Shown piece by piece: positions 43,747-52,457 of a stretch of DNA of 64,000 bases. Origin of the DNA: Streptomyces sp. R33 (GTDB taxonomy: Bacteria > Actinomycetota > Actinomycetes > Streptomycetales > Streptomycetaceae); the NCBI RefSeq assembly GCF_041200175.1, contig NZ_CP165727.1, forward strand, positions 1,240,001 through 1,304,000, read 5' to 3'. The notes under the pieces are model-generated. The model searched no databases. It saw nothing but the letters and a program-made list of their open reading frames with translations, and was not told the DNA's origin. Position numbers and translations under genes: made by a program. The first letter of the stretch is position 1, and each line of letters starts with the position of its first letter.

Positions 43747-45072
43747 ATGTCGCGCAGCTTCCGTTCCTCCCGCATGCCCCGGTCCGTCCTGACCGCCTCG
43801 GCCGTCTCGTTCGCCCTGATCGCCACCGCGTGCGGAGGGAAGACGGAGCCGGGCACGGCCGGGGCGGCCGGCGGCTCGCCGGAGCAGCCGGTCACCGTCA
43901 CGTACTGGTCCTCGTCCGCGGGTGCGCAGCAGACCGCGGACGCCTTCAACAGGACGCACCCGAACATCCGGGTGCAGTTCTCGGCGGTGCCCGGCGGGCC
44001 GGACGGGGCGGCCAAGCTGGCCAACGCGGTCAAGGGCGGCAACGCGCCGGACGTCGCGACGATGGACTACTCGGCGCTCCCGGAGTTCGCGAGCGGCGGC
44101 AACCTGGAGGACCTGAGCGGGACCTCCGGGAAGCTGGTCTCCGAGAAGTTCCCCGAGGCGGTCCAGTCCCTGGTGAAGCTGGGCGGCAAGACGTGGGCGG
44201 TGCCGTTCGACGTCACCCCGCTCGAACTCTTCTACCGGAAGGACATCTTCGAGGAGCACGCGGTGGCCGTGCCGAAGACGTGGGACGAGTACAAGGCGGC
44301 CGCGGAGAAGATCAACCGGGCCGACCCCTCGGTGAAGATCACGAACTTCGGCGGTGGCGACCCGGCGGTGCTCGCGGGCCTCTCGTGGCAGGCGGGCGCC
44401 CGGTGGTACGGCACCGAGGGCGACAAGTGGAAGGTCGCGATCGACGACCCCGCCTCGAAGAAGGTGGCGGAGTACTGGAACGGACTGATGGCCTCGGGGG
44501 TGGCGTCGAAGACCCCGCTGTGGGGCGAGGGTGAGGCGAAGGAACGTTCGTCCGGGCAGGTCGCGACCGTGATCGGCGCGGCCTGGACCGCGGGCACCTT
44601 CCTCGCGAACTACCCGGACCTCAAGGGGAAGTGGGGCATCGCCCCGCTCCCGACCTGGGACGGCAAGCCCGCGACCGGCATGTACGGCGGCACCTCGTAC
44701 ATCGTGCCCAAGGGCAGCAAGCACACCAAGGCCGCGGCGGAGTTCATCCAATGGGTCACCACCGAGCCGGACGCGATCAAGGCGCGGCTCAGCTCGCTGA
44801 AATCGCCGAGCAGCGCCCTGCCGGCCAATGCCGAGATGCGGGCCGAGGCCGCGAAGCTGTTCGACACGACGTACTTCGAGGGGCAGGACCCGTACGGCCT
44901 GGCCGGCGCCGCTGCGGCGACCATCGTGCCGGGCTGGACGTGGGGTCCGGTCCACCTCCAGGTCAACTCGGCGCAGAACGCGGCCGGGCCGGACCTGGTC
45001 AAGGCCCTCGCCGAGGGCCAGTCGGCCGCCGAGAAGGCCATCAAGGACCGCGGCCTGGGCCTGGCCGGCTGA
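43747..45072 (+). CDS. Sugar ABC transporter solute-binding lipoprotein (family 1)
   Basis: A 441-residue protein. The signal SVLTASAVSFALIATAC has a lipobox with Cys near residue 29. The mature part is a cluster B binding protein: VTYWSSSAGAQQTADAFNRT, GGNAPDVATMDYSALPEFA and GMYGGTSYIVPKGSKHTKAA are typical. It captures an oligosaccharide outside the membrane and hands it to the two permeases that follow (first overlaps its stop). Substrate is likely a galactoside, from the shared regulatory box with GH35, but this is inference. Confidence 0.93.
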   Translation: MSRSFRSSRMPRSVLTASAVSFALIATACGGKTEPGTAGAAGGSPEQPVTVTYWSSSAGAQQTADAFNRTHPNIRVQFSAVPGGPDGAAKLANAVKGGNAPDVATMDYSALPEFASGGNLEDLSGTSGKLVSEKFPEAVQSLVKLGGKTWAVPFDVTPLELFYRKDIFEEHAVAVPKTWDEYKAAAEKINRADPSVKITNFGGGDPAVLAGLSWQAGARWYGTEGDKWKVAIDDPASKKVAEYWNGLMASGVASKTPLWGEGEAKERSSGQVATVIGAAWTAGTFLANYPDLKGKWGIAPLPTWDGKPATGMYGGTSYIVPKGSKHTKAAAEFIQWVTTEPDAIKARLSSLKSPSSALPANAEMRAEAAKLFDTTYFEGQDPYGLAGAAAATIVPGWTWGPVHLQVNSAQNAAGPDLVKALAEGQSAAEKAIKDRGLGLAG

Positions 45073-46052
45073 TGCGCAGCCCCCAGCCGCGCACCTCCCA
45101 CCACCCCGCCCCCACGGCCACCCGCCCGGCAGCCGGACGCCGCTCTGCGCACTCGGCCCGAACCGTTCCCACCGCCGCAGGCACCGGCGCGGCCGGTTGG
45201 TTCATGGCCCCCTTCTTCCTCCTCTTCGCGCTCGTGACCCTCGCCCCCATCGGGTACGCCGCCTGGCTCAGCCTCTTCCGCGCGGAGCAGTCCGGCCTCG
45301 GATTCGGCGGCGCCCGACAGGTCTTCAGCGGAATCGGGAACTACACCAAGGCTCTGTCCGATCCCCTGTTCCTGGCCTCGTTCCGCCACGTCGCCGTCTA
45401 CTGCCTGCTCTACATCCCGGTCATGGTCGGCGGCGCCCTGGTCCTCGCCCTGCTCCTGGACTCCGCCCTCGCCCGCGCCCGGCGGTTCTTCCAGATCGCC
45501 TTCTACCTGCCCCACGCCGTCCCCGGCCTGATCGCCGCGATGATCTGGCTCTACCTCTACACCCCCGGCCTCAGCCCCGTCCTCGACGTCCTCGACTCGG
45601 CCGGGATCTCCTGGAACTTCTTCGGCCGCGACGAGGCCCTGCTGTCCGTGGTCAACGTCTCGGCCTGGCAGTGGATGGGCTACAACATGATCATCTTCTA
45701 CGCCGGGCTCCAGGCCGTCCCCCGCGAGACCCTCGAGGCCGCCACCATGGACGGCGCCGGTGCCGTCCGCACCGCCTTCCAGGTCAAGGTGCCGAGCATC
45801 CGGCCCACCATCATCCTGACCGTCCTGTTCACCTGCGTCGGCGCCGTCCAGCTCTTCGACGCCCCGCAGCTGCTCCAGCTGCGGGCCACCGAGATGGGCG
45901 AGTCCTGGTCCCCGACCATGTACATCTTCAGCGCCGCGTTCAAGGGCCACGACTACGGGCTGGCGGCCGCGAGCGCGCTGCTCCTCGCCCTGGCCGCGGG
46001 CGCCGCCTCCTACGTCGTCACGAAGCTCGGCAACCGCTGGAGGTCCGCATGA
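45072..46052 (+). CDS. Sugar ABC permease, MalF-type
   Basis: A 326-residue membrane protein starting in the TGATG overlap with the binding-protein stop. After a 45-residue Pro/Ala/Arg-rich cytoplasmic tail, six helices follow. The EAA loop that contacts the ATPase is present: EAATMDGAGAVRTAFQVKVP. It is the first of two permeases; the next overlaps by 4 bases. No ATPase gene follows, so like many Streptomyces sugar systems it probably uses the shared ATPase MsiK. Confidence 0.94.
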   Translation: MRSPQPRTSHHPAPTATRPAAGRRSAHSARTVPTAAGTGAAGWFMAPFFLLFALVTLAPIGYAAWLSLFRAEQSGLGFGGARQVFSGIGNYTKALSDPLFLASFRHVAVYCLLYIPVMVGGALVLALLLDSALARARRFFQIAFYLPHAVPGLIAAMIWLYLYTPGLSPVLDVLDSAGISWNFFGRDEALLSVVNVSAWQWMGYNMIIFYAGLQAVPRETLEAATMDGAGAVRTAFQVKVPSIRPTIILTVLFTCVGAVQLFDAPQLLQLRATEMGESWSPTMYIFSAAFKGHDYGLAAASALLLALAAGAASYVVTKLGNRWRSA

Positions 46053-46981
46053 CCGCCTCGCTCGCCCGGGCCGAGGCCGCGCCCCCGGCCCGCGGCCCTG
46101 CCCCCGGCCAGGCCGCCGAACCCGCCCCGGCCCGCCCCGCGCCGAGGAGCGCCCTGCTCTCCCGTACCGCCGTCAACGCGGCCCTCCTCCTCGTCGCCGC
46201 CTACACCCTGATGCCCCTCGCCTGGCTGGTCCTGGCCGCCACGAAGAACCGCCGCGACCTCTTCGCCACCGACCCCTACGCCCTGGGGGACTTCGGCCTC
46301 CTCGCCAACCTCGGCGAGGTCTTCACGTACGACGACGGCGTCTTCGGCCGCTGGCTCGCCAACAGCCTGCTCTACACCGTCGTCGGCTCCACCCTCTCGG
46401 CCCTCATCAGCGTGGCCTGCGGCTACGCCTTCCACGCCTACGAGTTCCGGCACAAGGAGAAGCTCTTCGGCGTCGTCCTCGCCGGCATCCTGGTCCCCGC
46501 CACCGTGCTCCAGCTGCCGCTGTACCTGATGGCCTCGGCCGCCGGCGCCGTGAACACGTACTGGGCCTACCTGGTGCCCGCCCTGGTCAATCCCTTCGGG
46601 GTCTACCTGGCCCGGGTGTTCGCCGAGGGCTACGTCCCCGACGAGGTGCTGGCCGCCGCCCGCGTCGACGGCGCGGGTGAACTGCGGCTGTTCGCGCACG
46701 TGTCGTTCCCGATGCTGTGGCCGGGGTTTGTGACCATCTTCCTGTTCACCTTCACGGCCATCTGGAACAACTTCTACGGCGCCCTGACCATGCTGAACGA
46801 CGAGCGGCTCTACCCCGTCAGTCTGGGCCTGTTCATGTGGAACCGCAGCGTCTACCAGCAGCCCGAGCTCTATCCCCTGCTGATCACCGGTTCACTCGTC
46901 GCCGTCGTCCCGCTCGTGCTGGCCTTCCTCGGCCTGCAGCGGTTCTGGCGCTCGGGTCTCACTGCAGGAGCCGTCAAGTGA
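46049..46981 (+). CDS. Sugar ABC permease, MalG-type
   Basis: A 310-residue permease with ATGA overlap to the preceding gene. Six helices and the EAA loop AAARVDGAGELRLFAHVSFP are clear; WNNFYGALTML near the C-terminus is typical of MalG-type sugar permeases. It pairs with the MalF-type protein. The hydroxyacid dehydrogenase gene overlaps its stop (GTGA), so the operon continues. Confidence 0.94.
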   Translation: MTASLARAEAAPPARGPAPGQAAEPAPARPAPRSALLSRTAVNAALLLVAAYTLMPLAWLVLAATKNRRDLFATDPYALGDFGLLANLGEVFTYDDGVFGRWLANSLLYTVVGSTLSALISVACGYAFHAYEFRHKEKLFGVVLAGILVPATVLQLPLYLMASAAGAVNTYWAYLVPALVNPFGVYLARVFAEGYVPDEVLAAARVDGAGELRLFAHVSFPMLWPGFVTIFLFTFTAIWNNFYGALTMLNDERLYPVSLGLFMWNRSVYQQPELYPLLITGSLVAVVPLVLAFLGLQRFWRSGLTAGAVK

Positions 46982-48012
46982 CCCACCGTCTCCTCCCCCG
47001 GCGGCGCCCCGCCACGGTGCTCGCCATGAGCCCCGGCACCCGGGCCGCCGTCCTCGGCGGCCGGATGCTGCCCGAGCTCGTCCGCGTCGCCGATGTGGAC
47101 GCCGATCTGCTGCTGACCGGCTTCGACCACGACGAGCCCGAGCTCCACCGCCGCCTCGCGGAGGCCGAGGTGCTGTTCACCGGCTGGGGCTGCCCGCCGC
47201 TCGACGCCGGGGCGCTGGAGCGGATGCCGCGGCTGCGCGCCGTGGTGCATGCCGCCGGGAGCGTCAAACACCATGTCACGGAGGCCTGCTGGGAACGTGG
47301 GCTGCTGGTCTCCAGCGCCGCCGCCGCGAATGCCGTACCGGTCGCCGAGTACACGCTCGCCGCGATCCTGTTCGCCAACAAGCGGGTCCTGGAGTCCGCC
47401 CACGCCTACCGGGCGGCGCGCGCCCCGATCGACCTGCTGCGCCGCTACCCGGCCGTCGGCAACTACCACCGCACCGTCGGCATCGTCGGCGCCTCGCTCA
47501 TCGGCCGGCGGGTCATGGAGCTGCTGCGCCCGTTCGACCTGCGGGTACTCGTCCACGATCCGTACGCCGACCCGGCCGAGCTCGCCGCGCTGGGCGGCGA
47601 ATCCTGCGCGCTCGACGAACTGCTGCGCCGCAGCGACGTGGTGAGCCTGCACGCCCCCGCGCTCCCCCGGACCCGCCATCTGCTCGACGCCGCCCGGCTG
47701 GCCCTGATGCCGGACGGCGCGACGCTCGTCAACACCGCGCGGGGCTCGCTCGTCGACACCGTGGCGCTCACCGAGGAGCTGGTCGCGGGACGGCTGCACG
47801 CCGTGCTCGACCACACCGAGCCCGAGGTGCTGCCCACCGGCTCCCCGCTGTACAACCTCCCGAACGTACTGCTCACCCCGCATGTGGCGGGCTCGTTGGG
47901 CGGGGAGCTGGACCGGCTGGCGGCCACCGCGGTCGAGGAGCTGGAGCGGTACGCCATGGGCCTGGACTTCCGCTACGCCGTCGATCGCGGGCGGCTCGCC
48001 TACTCGGCCTGA
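46978..48012 (+). CDS. D-isomer-specific 2-hydroxyacid dehydrogenase family protein
   Basis: A 344-residue enzyme from a GTG overlapping the second permease stop. The NAD-binding motif is VGIVGASLIGRRVMELL; the last Gly of GxGxxG reads as Leu/Ile-Gly, slightly unusual. Catalytic Arg is in LVNTARGSLVD, Glu in HTEPEVLP, and the His in LLTPHVAGS. These enzymes oxidise or reduce 2-hydroxy or 2-oxo acids such as sugar acids. As the last gene of the sugar ABC operon it may process a sugar-acid derivative. Its 3' end overlaps the convergent isomerase gene by 13 bases. Confidence 0.9.
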   Translation: MTHRLLPRRRPATVLAMSPGTRAAVLGGRMLPELVRVADVDADLLLTGFDHDEPELHRRLAEAEVLFTGWGCPPLDAGALERMPRLRAVVHAAGSVKHHVTEACWERGLLVSSAAAANAVPVAEYTLAAILFANKRVLESAHAYRAARAPIDLLRRYPAVGNYHRTVGIVGASLIGRRVMELLRPFDLRVLVHDPYADPAELAALGGESCALDELLRRSDVVSLHAPALPRTRHLLDAARLALMPDGATLVNTARGSLVDTVALTEELVAGRLHAVLDHTEPEVLPTGSPLYNLPNVLLTPHVAGSLGGELDRLAATAVEELERYAMGLDFRYAVDRGRLAYSA

Positions 48013-48815
48013 GGCGCGGCCGCCGTCGCCTTGACCTTCGCCACCAGGCCCGCCAGGTAATCCCGGCCCCGTGCGAGCTGTCCCGGCAGCTCGGCGGCGC
48101 CGGGATACCAGCGTTTCTCGTACTCCCAGCAGAGCCAGCCGTCCGGCGGCACGGCGGCCACCACCTCGGCGAGCGGCAGCACTCCGGTGCCGAGCCCGAG
48201 GGGGGTGAGCTCCTGCGCCGACGCCACGTCCTTCACCTGTACGTAGCCCAGGTGCCCGGCCAGGGCCCGCCGCGTCTCGGCCGGGGACTCGCCCCCGAGC
48301 CAGGTGTGCAGTACGTCCCACAGCGCGCCCGCACCGCCCTGCGCGACCCGGTCCAGCACCCGCCCGGCGGCGGCTCCGGTCCGGTGCGAGTCGTGCGTCT
48401 CGAGCAGGATCCGTACCCCGTGCCGCTCGGCGAACGGCGCGGCGGCGGTCAGCCTGCGTACCGCATGCGCGTCGGCGACGGCCGCGGACTGCTCGGCTCC
48501 GCCGGGGAACACCCGGACGTACGGGGCTTCGAGGTCGGCGGCGAGCCGCACCAGGTCGTGCAGTTCGGCGAGGACCGGCTCGTCCGCGCCGGGGGCGGCC
48601 ACTCGGGCATAGCCCGCGACCCCGAGGAGCGTGACGCCGGCGGCGGTGAGGGTGCGCAGACCCGCCGCACGGTCGGCCGGCGGGCTGTCGGGGTGCAGGG
48701 GCTCCTCGGGGTGGGCGCGCAGCTCGAGGCCGTCGTAGCCGTGGGCGGCGGCGAGGGCGGCGGTCCGGTCGAGCGGCGTACCGGGCAGGCCGAGCGTGGA
48801 GTAGGCGTACCTCAC
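48000..48815 (-). CDS. Sugar phosphate isomerase/epimerase, xylose-isomerase-like TIM barrel
   Basis: A 271-residue AP-endonuclease-2-like TIM barrel. VRYAYSTLGLPGTPLDRTAA opens the barrel, and metal-ligand positions appear as Glu in ILLETHDSH, His in DVLHTWLGGES, and VQVKDVAS near the end. It isomerises or epimerises a keto sugar or its phosphate. The start overlaps the stop of the LacI regulator (GTGA), so the two are cotranscribed. Confidence 0.85.
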   Translation of the reverse strand: MRYAYSTLGLPGTPLDRTAALAAAHGYDGLELRAHPEEPLHPDSPPADRAAGLRTLTAAGVTLLGVAGYARVAAPGADEPVLAELHDLVRLAADLEAPYVRVFPGGAEQSAAVADAHAVRRLTAAAPFAERHGVRILLETHDSHRTGAAAGRVLDRVAQGGAGALWDVLHTWLGGESPAETRRALAGHLGYVQVKDVASAQELTPLGLGTGVLPLAEVVAAVPPDGWLCWEYEKRWYPGAAELPGQLARGRDYLAGLVAKVKATAAAPQAE

Positions 48816-49888
48816 GGACGGCTCTCGTCGGCCGGGGGAGGCGCGGTGGAACCGCGCACCATGAGCTCGGTGGGCAGGGTGGTGATGCCGCCCGGGGGCA
48901 GCGGTCTGCGGCCGGTGACCAGCTGGGCGGCGAGTATGCCCGCCTCGCGCAGCGGCACGCGGACGGTGGTGAGCGCGGGGGCGGTGTCGACGCAGAAGGG
49001 GAGGTCGTCGAAGCCGGCGACGGAGACGTCTTCGGGGATGCGCAGACCGGCCTCGCGCAGGGCCGCGGCCACTCCGGTGGCGACGGTGTCGTTGGCCGCG
49101 GCGACGGCGGTGAAGGGTTCCCCGCGGCGCAGCAGTTCGCGGGTGGCGTCGTACCCGGCGGAGCGCTCGAAGCCGGCGTGCACGGTGAGCGGGTCGCAGG
49201 CCGCGGGCAGGGCGGGATCGTGGCGCCGCAGCGCCTCGACGTGTCCGCCGAGCCGCTCCCGGGTGGTGCTCAGCCCCGGCGGGCCCGCGACGTACGCGAT
49301 GCGCCGGTGGCCGAGCGTCAGCAGGTGCTCGGCGAGGCGGAAGGTGCCGCCGCGGTCGTCGAACATGACGGTGGCGACGGGCAGTGCGGCGGGTACGGGC
49401 AGCGGGGGCCGGCCGCACAGGACGACGGGAGCTCCGCTGCCCGCCATCCGGGTGATGCGGGCGGTGAGCGCGGCGGTGTGCCCGGGCTCCTCGACGGCGC
49501 CGCCGGTCAGGACGACCCCGCCGGCCCGCTGGCCCTCCAGCAGGGTGAGGTAGGCGAGTTCGGCCGCGGGGGCGCCCTCGGTGTTGCAGACGACGGCGAG
49601 CCGGCGGGCGTCCGGCCGGCCGGCCGGCGAGAGGGCGCTCTGCAGGGATCCGGCGAGGATGCCGAAGAAGCTGTCCGCGACGTCGTGGACGAGGACGCCG
49701 ACCAGGTCGGACGTGGCGGCCGCGAGGGCGCGGGCGGGGCCGTTGGCCACGTAGCCGAGCTCTTCGACGGCTTGTTCCACACGCGTCCGGGTGCCCCCGG
49801 CCACCGGGTATCCGCCGTTGAGCACCCGCGAGACCGTCGCGGGCGATACGCCCGCGTGCGCCGCGACCTCGGCGAGAGTCACCGCCAT
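48812..49888 (-). CDS. LacI-family regulator
   Basis: A 358-residue regulator. The start is the ATG giving MAVTLAEVAAHAGVSPATVS (classic LacI HTH with RVLNGGYPV), which has AGGAGGGG eight bases upstream. Residues 60-340 are the sugar-binding periplasmic-type fold (VGVLVHDVADSFFGILAGSLQSAL, LGHRRIAYVAGPP, SVAGFDDLPF). Palindromic GAAAGCGCTTTC sites lie in the divergent region and before the Gfo/Idh gene, so it probably represses itself and that operon. Confidence 0.92.
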   Translation of the reverse strand: MAVTLAEVAAHAGVSPATVSRVLNGGYPVAGGTRTRVEQAVEELGYVANGPARALAAATSDLVGVLVHDVADSFFGILAGSLQSALSPAGRPDARRLAVVCNTEGAPAAELAYLTLLEGQRAGGVVLTGGAVEEPGHTAALTARITRMAGSGAPVVLCGRPPLPVPAALPVATVMFDDRGGTFRLAEHLLTLGHRRIAYVAGPPGLSTTRERLGGHVEALRRHDPALPAACDPLTVHAGFERSAGYDATRELLRRGEPFTAVAAANDTVATGVAAALREAGLRIPEDVSVAGFDDLPFCVDTAPALTTVRVPLREAGILAAQLVTGRRPLPPGGITTLPTELMVRGSTAPPPADESRP

Positions 49889-49959
49889 CCTGCACACCCC
49901 TCCTGCTCGTCCCGGGTCATCGTCTCATCCGGTGTGTGCCCTCCATGCTCTCTGATGGA

Positions 49960-49971
49960 GAAAGCGCTTTC
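49960..49971. promoter_or_regulatory. LacI-type operator 1
   Basis: GAAAGCGCTTTC within the wider near-palindrome GATGGAGAAAGCGCTTTCCATC (read as two 11-base halves, 49954-49975). It is 72 bases upstream of the LacI gene's ATG. The central CG with A/T-rich flanks matches LacI-family operators. Confidence 0.8.
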
Positions 49972-50027
49972 CATCACCCGAATGAGCGTTGCGCGGCGAG
50001 GATTCCCGGCCCTAGCCTGATGGGAGT

Positions 50028-50039
50028 GAAAGCGCTTTC
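50028..50039. promoter_or_regulatory. LacI-type operator 2
   Basis: The same 12-base palindrome GAAAGCGCTTTC as operator 1, 68 bases apart. It overlaps the inferred start of transcription for the Gfo/Idh operon (TTGCGC at 49989-49994, 18 bp, TAGCCT at 50013-50018). Confidence 0.8.
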
Positions 50040-50121
50040 TATCGAGGCTTTCCAGCGCGACGCACGACCGAGCACGAAGAAGACCAAGAGCCGGCCCGAA
50101 GGCCCCGAAGGAGGGGACACC

Positions 50122-51273
50122 GTGGAGCGCAGGACGATCAGGATCGCCATGAACGGCGTGACCGGGCGGATGGGATACCGCCAGCATCTGGTCCGCTCGC
50201 TGCTCGCCCTGCGCGAGCAGGGCGGGCTGGACCTGGGCGACGGCCGGGTGCTGTGGCCCGAGCCGGTGCTGGTCGGGCGCCGGGAGCCGGCGCTGCGGGC
50301 CATCGCCGAGGAGCACGGACTGGAGCACGTCAGCACGGACCTGGCGGCCGTGCTGGCCGACCCCGAGGTCGAGATCTACTTCGACGCCCAGGTCACCGGT
50401 GCCCGCGAGGCCGCGGTCCGGCAGGCCGTGGCGGCGGGCAAACACGTGTACTGCGAGAAGCCGACCGCCCTGACCTTCGCGTCCTCGCTCGAACTGGCCC
50501 GCCTGGCCTCGGCAGCCGGGGTGAAGCACGGCGTGGTCCAGGACAAGCTGTTCCTGCCGGGCCTGCTGAAACTGAAACGGCTGATCGAGGGCGGCTTCTT
50601 CGGCGAGATCCTCTCCGTGCGCGGGGAGTTCGGGTACTGGGTCTTCGAGGGGGACTGGCAGCCGGCCCAGCGGCCGTCGTGGAACTACCGGGCCCAGGAC
50701 GGCGGGGGCATCGTCGCCGACATGTTCCCGCACTGGGAGTACCTGCTGCACGAGCTGTTCGGCCGGATCCGCACGGTGCAGGCCCTGGCCCGCACGCACA
50801 TCGGCCGCCGCTGGGACGAGGAGGGCAAACCGTACGAGGCGACGGCGGACGACGCCGCGTACGGCGTGTTCGAGCTCGAGGGCGGTGCCGTCGCGCAGAT
50901 CAACTCCTCCTGGGCGGTGCGGGTCCACCGTGACGAGCTGGTGGAGTTCCAGGTGGACGGGACGCACGGGTCGGCGGTGGCCGGGCTGCGCGGCTGCCGC
51001 ATCCAGCACCGCGGGGCGACGCCCAAGCCGGTGTGGAACCCCGATCTGCCGCAGACGGAGGCTTTCCGCACCCAGTGGCAGGAGGTCCCGGACAACGTCC
51101 CGTTCGACAACGGCTTCAAGGCGCAGTGGGAGCTGTTCCTGCGCCATGTCGTACTCGACGAGCCCTGGCAGTGGGACCTGCTGGCCGGTGCGCGCGGGGT
51201 ACAGCTCGCCGAACTGGGGCTGCGGTCCTCGGCGGAGGGCCGGCGGCTGCCCGTGCCGGAGGTGGTCCTGTGA
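50122..51273 (+). CDS. Gfo/Idh/MocA-family oxidoreductase
   Basis: A 383-residue NAD(P)-dependent enzyme read from a GTG with AGGAGGGG five bases upstream (50109-50116). Earlier in-frame starts lie in the operator region. The Rossmann motif is IAMNGVTGRMGYRQHLVRSL, unusual in that GVTGRMG replaces GxGxxG. The family EKPTAL motif (catalytic Lys) is CEKPTALTFASSLELA, and HPHWEYLLHELFG-like FPHWEYLLHELFGRI follows. It oxidises or reduces an inositol- or sugar-like compound. It leads an operon with the DUF993 and isomerase genes by 4-base overlaps and has a LacI operator. Confidence 0.9.
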   Translation: MERRTIRIAMNGVTGRMGYRQHLVRSLLALREQGGLDLGDGRVLWPEPVLVGRREPALRAIAEEHGLEHVSTDLAAVLADPEVEIYFDAQVTGAREAAVRQAVAAGKHVYCEKPTALTFASSLELARLASAAGVKHGVVQDKLFLPGLLKLKRLIEGGFFGEILSVRGEFGYWVFEGDWQPAQRPSWNYRAQDGGGIVADMFPHWEYLLHELFGRIRTVQALARTHIGRRWDEEGKPYEATADDAAYGVFELEGGAVAQINSSWAVRVHRDELVEFQVDGTHGSAVAGLRGCRIQHRGATPKPVWNPDLPQTEAFRTQWQEVPDNVPFDNGFKAQWELFLRHVVLDEPWQWDLLAGARGVQLAELGLRSSAEGRRLPVPEVVL

Positions 51274-52457
51274 GCATCCGGCTCCCCTCGGCGGACGGCG
51301 GGTACCGCCTGCACCGGCCGTGTGGCAATCCGCTTCCTGCTCTGGTCTGCGGTCCGGCGCGCAGCCGCAGGTTCTATGCGGCCGCGCATGTGGTCGCGGA
51401 TCCGCTCGCAGCCTCGGCGGGCGGCTCGGGGCAGACCGGTCGGGTGGTGGACTGGGAGGCGACGCTGGCGTTCCGGCACCGGCTGTGGGCACAGGGCCTC
51501 GGGGTCGCGGAGGCCATGGACACGGCGCAGCGCGGGATGGGCCTGGAGTGGCCGGCCGCGGCGGAGCTGATCCGCCGGTCCGCCGCCGAGGCCCGGGCGG
51601 TGGGCGGCCGGATCGTCTGCGGCGCGGGCACCGACCAGCTGGCCCCGGGCGGCGGGCACGCGCCGGCCGCCGTCACCGCGGCGTACGAGGAACAGCTCGC
51701 GCACATCGAGGCGTGCGGGGCGGGGGCCGTCCTGATGGCCTCCCGCGCCCTGGCGGCCGCGGCACGCGGGCCGGAGGACTACCTGCAGGTGTACGGGCGG
51801 CTGCTGCGGCAGAGCGCCCGGCCGGTCGTACTGCACTGGCTCGGCCCGATGTTCGACCCGGAGCTGGCCGGGTATTGGGGCCACGCCGACCTCGACGCGG
51901 CCACCGAGGTGCTCCTGAAGATCATCGCCGACTGCCCGGAAAGGGTGGCCGGGGTCAAGGTCTCGCTGCTGGACGCGGAGCGGGAGCGGGACATCCGGCG
52001 CAGACTCCCGCCGGGCGTGCGCTGCTACACCGGCGACGACTACCACTATCCGGAACTGATCGCCGGGGGCGGGGACGGGGCCACCGACGGGGAGCCCGGC
52101 AGCGACGCGCTGCTGGGCGTCTTCGACCCGATCGCCCCGCTGGCCGCCCGTGCGGCGCTCGCCCTCGACCGCGGCGATGCTGCGGGGTTCCGGGAGCTGC
52201 TGGATCCGACGGTGGAGCTGTCCCGACACCTGTTCGCCCCGCCGACCCGCCACTACAAGACGGGGGTGGTGCTGCTGGCCTGGCTGGCGGGGTACCAGGA
52301 GCACTTCACGATGGTGGGCGGGCTGCAGTCGGCCCGGCCGCTCCCCCATCTGGCCACAGCGTACGAACAGGCCGATCTGCTGGGTCTGTTCCCCGATCCG
52401 GAGCTCGCCGAGGCGCGGATGCGGCAGCTCCTCGCGGTCTATGGGGTGGCGTCGTGA
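51270..52457 (+). CDS. DUF993 family protein, dihydrodipicolinate synthase-like
   Basis: A 395-residue TIM-barrel-type protein read from a GTG overlapping the previous stop. Segments such as DWEATLAFRHRLWAQGLGVA, GRIVCGAGTDQL and VAGVKVSLLDAERERDIRR with a Lys in VKVSLLD fit an aldolase-like (DHDPS-related) fold, which is how DUF993 proteins are described. HYKTGVVLLAWLAGYQEHF near the C-terminus is also typical. The reaction is unproved. The context (Gfo/Idh oxidoreductase and isomerase) suggests cleavage of a keto-sugar intermediate. Confidence 0.85.
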   Translation: MSIRLPSADGGYRLHRPCGNPLPALVCGPARSRRFYAAAHVVADPLAASAGGSGQTGRVVDWEATLAFRHRLWAQGLGVAEAMDTAQRGMGLEWPAAAELIRRSAAEARAVGGRIVCGAGTDQLAPGGGHAPAAVTAAYEEQLAHIEACGAGAVLMASRALAAAARGPEDYLQVYGRLLRQSARPVVLHWLGPMFDPELAGYWGHADLDAATEVLLKIIADCPERVAGVKVSLLDAERERDIRRRLPPGVRCYTGDDYHYPELIAGGGDGATDGEPGSDALLGVFDPIAPLAARAALALDRGDAAGFRELLDPTVELSRHLFAPPTRHYKTGVVLLAWLAGYQEHFTMVGGLQSARPLPHLATAYEQADLLGLFPDPELAEARMRQLLAVYGVAS